Part shown: positions 61,726-64,000 of the stretch, piece after piece
Layout of the letters: each line of letters begins with the position of its first letter
Numbering within the stretch: position 1 is the first letter of the stretch
Source: Blautia coccoides
Lineage (GTDB): Bacteria; Bacillota; Clostridia; Lachnospirales; Lachnospiraceae
Assembly (NCBI RefSeq): GCF_034355335.1
Contig: NZ_CP136422.1
Coordinates: forward strand, 2,359,001 to 2,423,000
Direction: 5' to 3'
DNA: 64,000 bases
Notes under the pieces: model-generated
The model's database searches: none
What the model was told of the DNA's origin: nothing
The model's input: the letters and a program-made list of their open reading frames with translations, nothing else
Translations under genes and position numbers: made by a program

Positions 61726-63390
61726 TTGAGGGAAAAAGGGATCAGGAAAATCCAGCACTGGATTTTGATCATTGCGGCAGTGATCATGAGTGTGCTGATG
61801 GTTCTTACAGCACTGCAGGAAAAGGCTCAGAAGGTCTGGGGAAAAGACAGCAGTTTATATAAATGGGATACTGGCTGGTATTGTGATGCCGATGGCGGAG
61901 GGGAAGAGATCTGCAAAGTGCCTTCCAGGATAAAAAGCAGCAGCGGCGCAGTTGTTCTGCGGCAGGATATTCCGGAATTTTTGGAGGAAGAGAAATATCT
62001 GGGATTTTTAAACCATTACCAGCAGGCAGAGGTTTATATTGACGGTAAGCGCAGATACCAGTATTTAGAGGAAGAGACGGGAGCCTTTTGCAGTATGCTG
62101 GGAAACACTCTGTGCATGGTAAAATTGAACCGAGAAGATGCGGGAAAAGAGCTCACACTCCGGATCAGTAATTTCTATAAGGCGGGACAGTTTCAGATCC
62201 CGGTCATTTATCTGGACAGCCAGGAGAGTATGTTCATGCATGTCCAGGTACAGGAGCAGCCCAGGCTGATTTTCTGCGTGGTCCTTCTTGTGCTGAGCGC
62301 GGGACTTTTTCTCCTGTGGCTGCTTTTGAGAGTCAGGGAGGCAGTTCGTGTATCCAGTGTGTTTTACGCCTGGATCTTTATACTGGTATCCGCCTTGTGG
62401 ATTCTTACGGATTCCCAGTTCATGATGTTTTGGGTGCCATGGCCCAGGCTGATCTGTTTCATATCCTTTTCCGCTTTTTATATGATACCCATTCCTATGC
62501 TCTCCTTTATCAAAGAAGTCTGCAACAGACAGTCCGTTATGCTGGATTGGATGAAGGCTGTACTGTCCTGTAATGTGCTGGTTCAGAGTCTGCTCTACCT
62601 GACAGGGGTATGTAAGCTTATGAATATGCTGCCGGTGACCCATGTGTTTTATGCGGCTGCAATTGTCTGTTCTGTTATCTACATGGCAATGGAGCTGAAG
62701 AGCAGCAGGGCCGGATATGCCAAAATATTCCTTGCGGGTGTATTTTTCTTAATGCTCATGGCAGCAGTCTCCCTGTTCTCTTTTTATACCGGGGTGGGCA
62801 GCAGATATGCCATGTATTATCAACTGGGACTTCTGGGCTTCATGTGCGCACTTATATGCATGACCATGCGGCAGGTGAATGAGATACTGGAGGACAAGAC
62901 AGGTGACAGGATCTTAAAAGAGCTGGCTTATATGGATATTATGACAAAGCTGGGAAACCGGTCCGCCTATGAGATGCGGCTGCAGGATCTGCAGAGGACC
63001 ATGGTGCAGGGACAGGAGCTGTCAGTGGTCATGGCGGATCTGAACGGACTGAAGAAAATAAATGACACTCTGAGACACAGGGCGGGTGATGAAATGATCA
63101 AGGGATGTGCCTGGTGTCTGAGGGAAGCGTTTGGTGGTTTTGGTGAGATATACAGAATTGGCGGTGATGAATTCCTGGTGTTTGTGAAGCGTCTGCACAG
63201 TATCCGTACATGGGAGGAAAACCTGAAGAAAGCCCAGGAAAGATACAATCAGGAGCACGAGGTGAAAATATCCATAGCCGCGGGATCAGCCACAGGCAGA
63301 ATGTCTGGGGAATGCCATGATTGGCTGCGGGAACTGATCGAACAGGCGGATAAGAAGATGTATGAGAACAAAAAAAGTGCCAGGGAATAA
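61726..63390 (+). CDS. Membrane diguanylate cyclase (GGDEF) with 7TM-DISM-like sensor
   Basis: About 554 residues. TM1 near 12-30, an extracellular beta-rich domain of about 150 residues, seven helices (about 180-385), then a GGDEF domain; GGDEF itself is intact at about 479-483, so c-di-GMP synthesis is plausible. The RxxD inhibitory site is absent five residues upstream (the region reads FGEIYRI). The membrane layout matches 7TMR-DISM receptors. TTG at 61726 lies 8 bases after GGAGG; ATG 61711 has no site. No PilZ or EAL gene is nearby. Confidence 0.85.
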   Translation: MREKGIRKIQHWILIIAAVIMSVLMVLTALQEKAQKVWGKDSSLYKWDTGWYCDADGGGEEICKVPSRIKSSSGAVVLRQDIPEFLEEEKYLGFLNHYQQAEVYIDGKRRYQYLEEETGAFCSMLGNTLCMVKLNREDAGKELTLRISNFYKAGQFQIPVIYLDSQESMFMHVQVQEQPRLIFCVVLLVLSAGLFLLWLLLRVREAVRVSSVFYAWIFILVSALWILTDSQFMMFWVPWPRLICFISFSAFYMIPIPMLSFIKEVCNRQSVMLDWMKAVLSCNVLVQSLLYLTGVCKLMNMLPVTHVFYAAAIVCSVIYMAMELKSSRAGYAKIFLAGVFFLMLMAAVSLFSFYTGVGSRYAMYYQLGLLGFMCALICMTMRQVNEILEDKTGDRILKELAYMDIMTKLGNRSAYEMRLQDLQRTMVQGQELSVVMADLNGLKKINDTLRHRAGDEMIKGCAWCLREAFGGFGEIYRIGGDEFLVFVKRLHSIRTWEENLKKAQERYNQEHEVKISIAAGSATGRMSGECHDWLRELIEQADKKMYENKKSARE

Positions 63391-63394
63391 AAAA

Positions 63395-63429
63395 CGGCTG
63401 GGCAGAAGATTCTGCCCAGCCGCGTTTTT
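63395..63429. terminator. Bidirectional terminator
   Basis: CGGCTGGGCAGA (63395-63406) with TCTGCCCAGCCG (63411-63422), T-tracts on both strands; shared by the GGDEF and cold-shock genes. Confidence 0.92.
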
Positions 63430-63448
63430 CGTACAGTTTATCCGGAAA

Positions 63449-63649
63449 TTATAATTTTTCTACGTTAGCTGCCTGCATTCCACGAGCGCCTTCAGTTAAA
63501 TCATAAGATACAGCCTGTCCTTCTTCCAGGGATTTAAAACCATCTCCATTGATAGCGGAGAAGTGTACGAATACATCCTGTCCGTCTTCACCTGTGATGA
63601 ATCCGTAGCCTTTTTCTGCATTAAACCATTTTACAGTTCCCTTGTTCAT
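63449..63649 (-). CDS. Cold-shock protein, CspA family
   Basis: 66 residues, standard length. RNA-binding motifs RNP1 (KGYGFITG) and RNP2 (VFVHF) are intact. It binds single-stranded RNA/DNA as an RNA chaperone. A GGAGGTAACACT site precedes the start. It is expressed from a promoter about 220 bases upstream, leaving a long leader. Confidence 0.96.
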   Translation of the reverse strand: MNKGTVKWFNAEKGYGFITGEDGQDVFVHFSAINGDGFKSLEEGQAVSYDLTEGARGMQAANVEKL

Positions 63650-63746
63650 AGTGTTACCTCCATAAAATAAAAAAATAAAAATTAGGATTGGATAAAGAAA
63701 ACAGTAAGTACGCTTCGTGGAAAGTTCCCATTATTTATGAAAAATA

Positions 63747-63806
63747 AGCGGTCTTTAGAGAGGGTATTATAAATAAGAAATAATACAATCTCTAAAAACC
63801 GCTTAA
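63747..63806 (-). promoter_or_regulatory. Large hairpin in the cold-shock gene leader
   Basis: AAGCGGT (63747-63753) pairs with ACCGCTT (63800-63806), continuing with TTTAGAGA/TCTCTAAA and GTATTAT/ATAATAC, with small bulges. On the minus strand it is followed by ATTTTTC and could act as an attenuator or thermosensor. Confidence 0.65.
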
Positions 63807-63876
63807 CATCACGATAACCGGAAGCTTATTAAATGCACTTTCAATTATTTATATCCAATATTCCTTTAACAAATTC

Positions 63877-63905
63877 AGTATATTCGCAAATGGAAAAAAA
63901 GTCAA
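63877..63905 (-). promoter_or_regulatory. Cold-shock gene promoter
   Basis: Minus strand TTGACT (63905-63900), 17-bp spacer, TATACT (63882-63877); expected start near 63870. Confidence 0.8.
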
Positions 63906-63919
63906 GTGAAAATGTATAA

Positions 63920-63948
63920 TTGACGAAAGAAATTGTGTATGTTACTAT
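63920..63948 (+). promoter_or_regulatory. Promoter of the gene at the right edge
   Basis: TTGACG (63920-63925), 17-bp spacer, TACTAT (63943-63948). Confidence 0.7.
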
Positions 63949-63985
63949 TAAAATCAAAAGATGTAAAGTCCCGGAGGAAGAATCT

Positions 63986-64000
63986 ATGAATATTTTAATC
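63986..64000 (+). CDS. Start of an unidentified gene, cut by the window edge
   Basis: ATG at 63986 follows GGAGGAAG; only MNILI is visible. Promoter and ribosome site support a real gene; identity cannot be given. Confidence 0.55.

Overview
The window looks like a chromosomal segment of an anaerobic, low-to-mid GC Firmicute of the family Lachnospiraceae, probably Blautia-like. This is inferred from protein content: the tig-clpP-clpX-lon-ysxC cluster, ECF transporter genes next to truA, a GH112 phosphorylase, an L-box-controlled NhaC transporter, a VTC/DUF4956/Cthe_2159-like operon, DUF2089 and DUF6512 proteins, strong AGGAGG ribosome-binding sites and TTGACA-17-TATAAT promoters. There is no prophage, transposase, rRNA operon, CRISPR array or intact tRNA gene. 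The genus is not proven.

Layout. 1-6600: end of a ClC channel gene, a GH13 protein that appears to lack its catalytic residues, a DUF5662 protein, a TMEM198-like membrane protein, fabH, a LURP-one-like protein and a methyltransferase broken by one in-frame stop. 6700-15500: a galacturonate locus with divergent uxaA-uxaB and lacI-type regulator-TRAP(PQM)-uxaC. Both promoters carry the same TGTAAG-NN-CTTACA operator at their start points. It would convert galacturonate to KDG; KDG kinase and aldolase are not here. 15600-19400: uracil permease, a decayed XRE regulator, a CapA-like protein with altered metal ligands and an acidic lipoprotein. 19500-25100: an OmpR/HK two-component system followed by a VTC-polymerase, DUF4956 and beta-helix lipoprotein operon; the two promoters share a direct-repeat element at the same distance from the -10 box. 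25100-28300: a long inverted repeat, then cysK-metY-rrf2 with a palindrome over the cysK start point.

28400-35300: an AraC/GyrI regulator, two tandem WYL proteins, a structured RNA containing a circularly permuted tRNA-like fold (31.9-32.2 kb), a slipin, a DUF2089/SHOCT-like operon and a cytidylate-kinase-like protein. 35600-40000: a lysine riboswitch with terminator ahead of an NhaC-family transporter, then a GH112 phosphorylase. 40100-46300: two paralogous small zinc-ribbon proteins, an orphan substrate-binding lipoprotein with a divergent AraC regulator, an XRE regulator, DUF6512, proC and a CYTH protein. 46400-53400: DJ-1-like protein and the protein quality-control cluster tig-clpP-clpX-lon-ysxC. 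53500-64000: a HAD-GNAT fusion, ecfA1-ecfA2-ecfT-truA, malQ, a flavin reductase-like protein, an AEC transporter, small proteins, a membrane GGDEF protein and a cold-shock gene with a long hairpin-bearing leader.

The least explained signals are the permuted tRNA-like RNA at 31.9-32.2 kb, the shared response-regulator element of the polyphosphate-type operon, the catalytically degenerate GH13 and CapA proteins, and a dispersed palindrome family with core GTAAC-N-RTTCAG.
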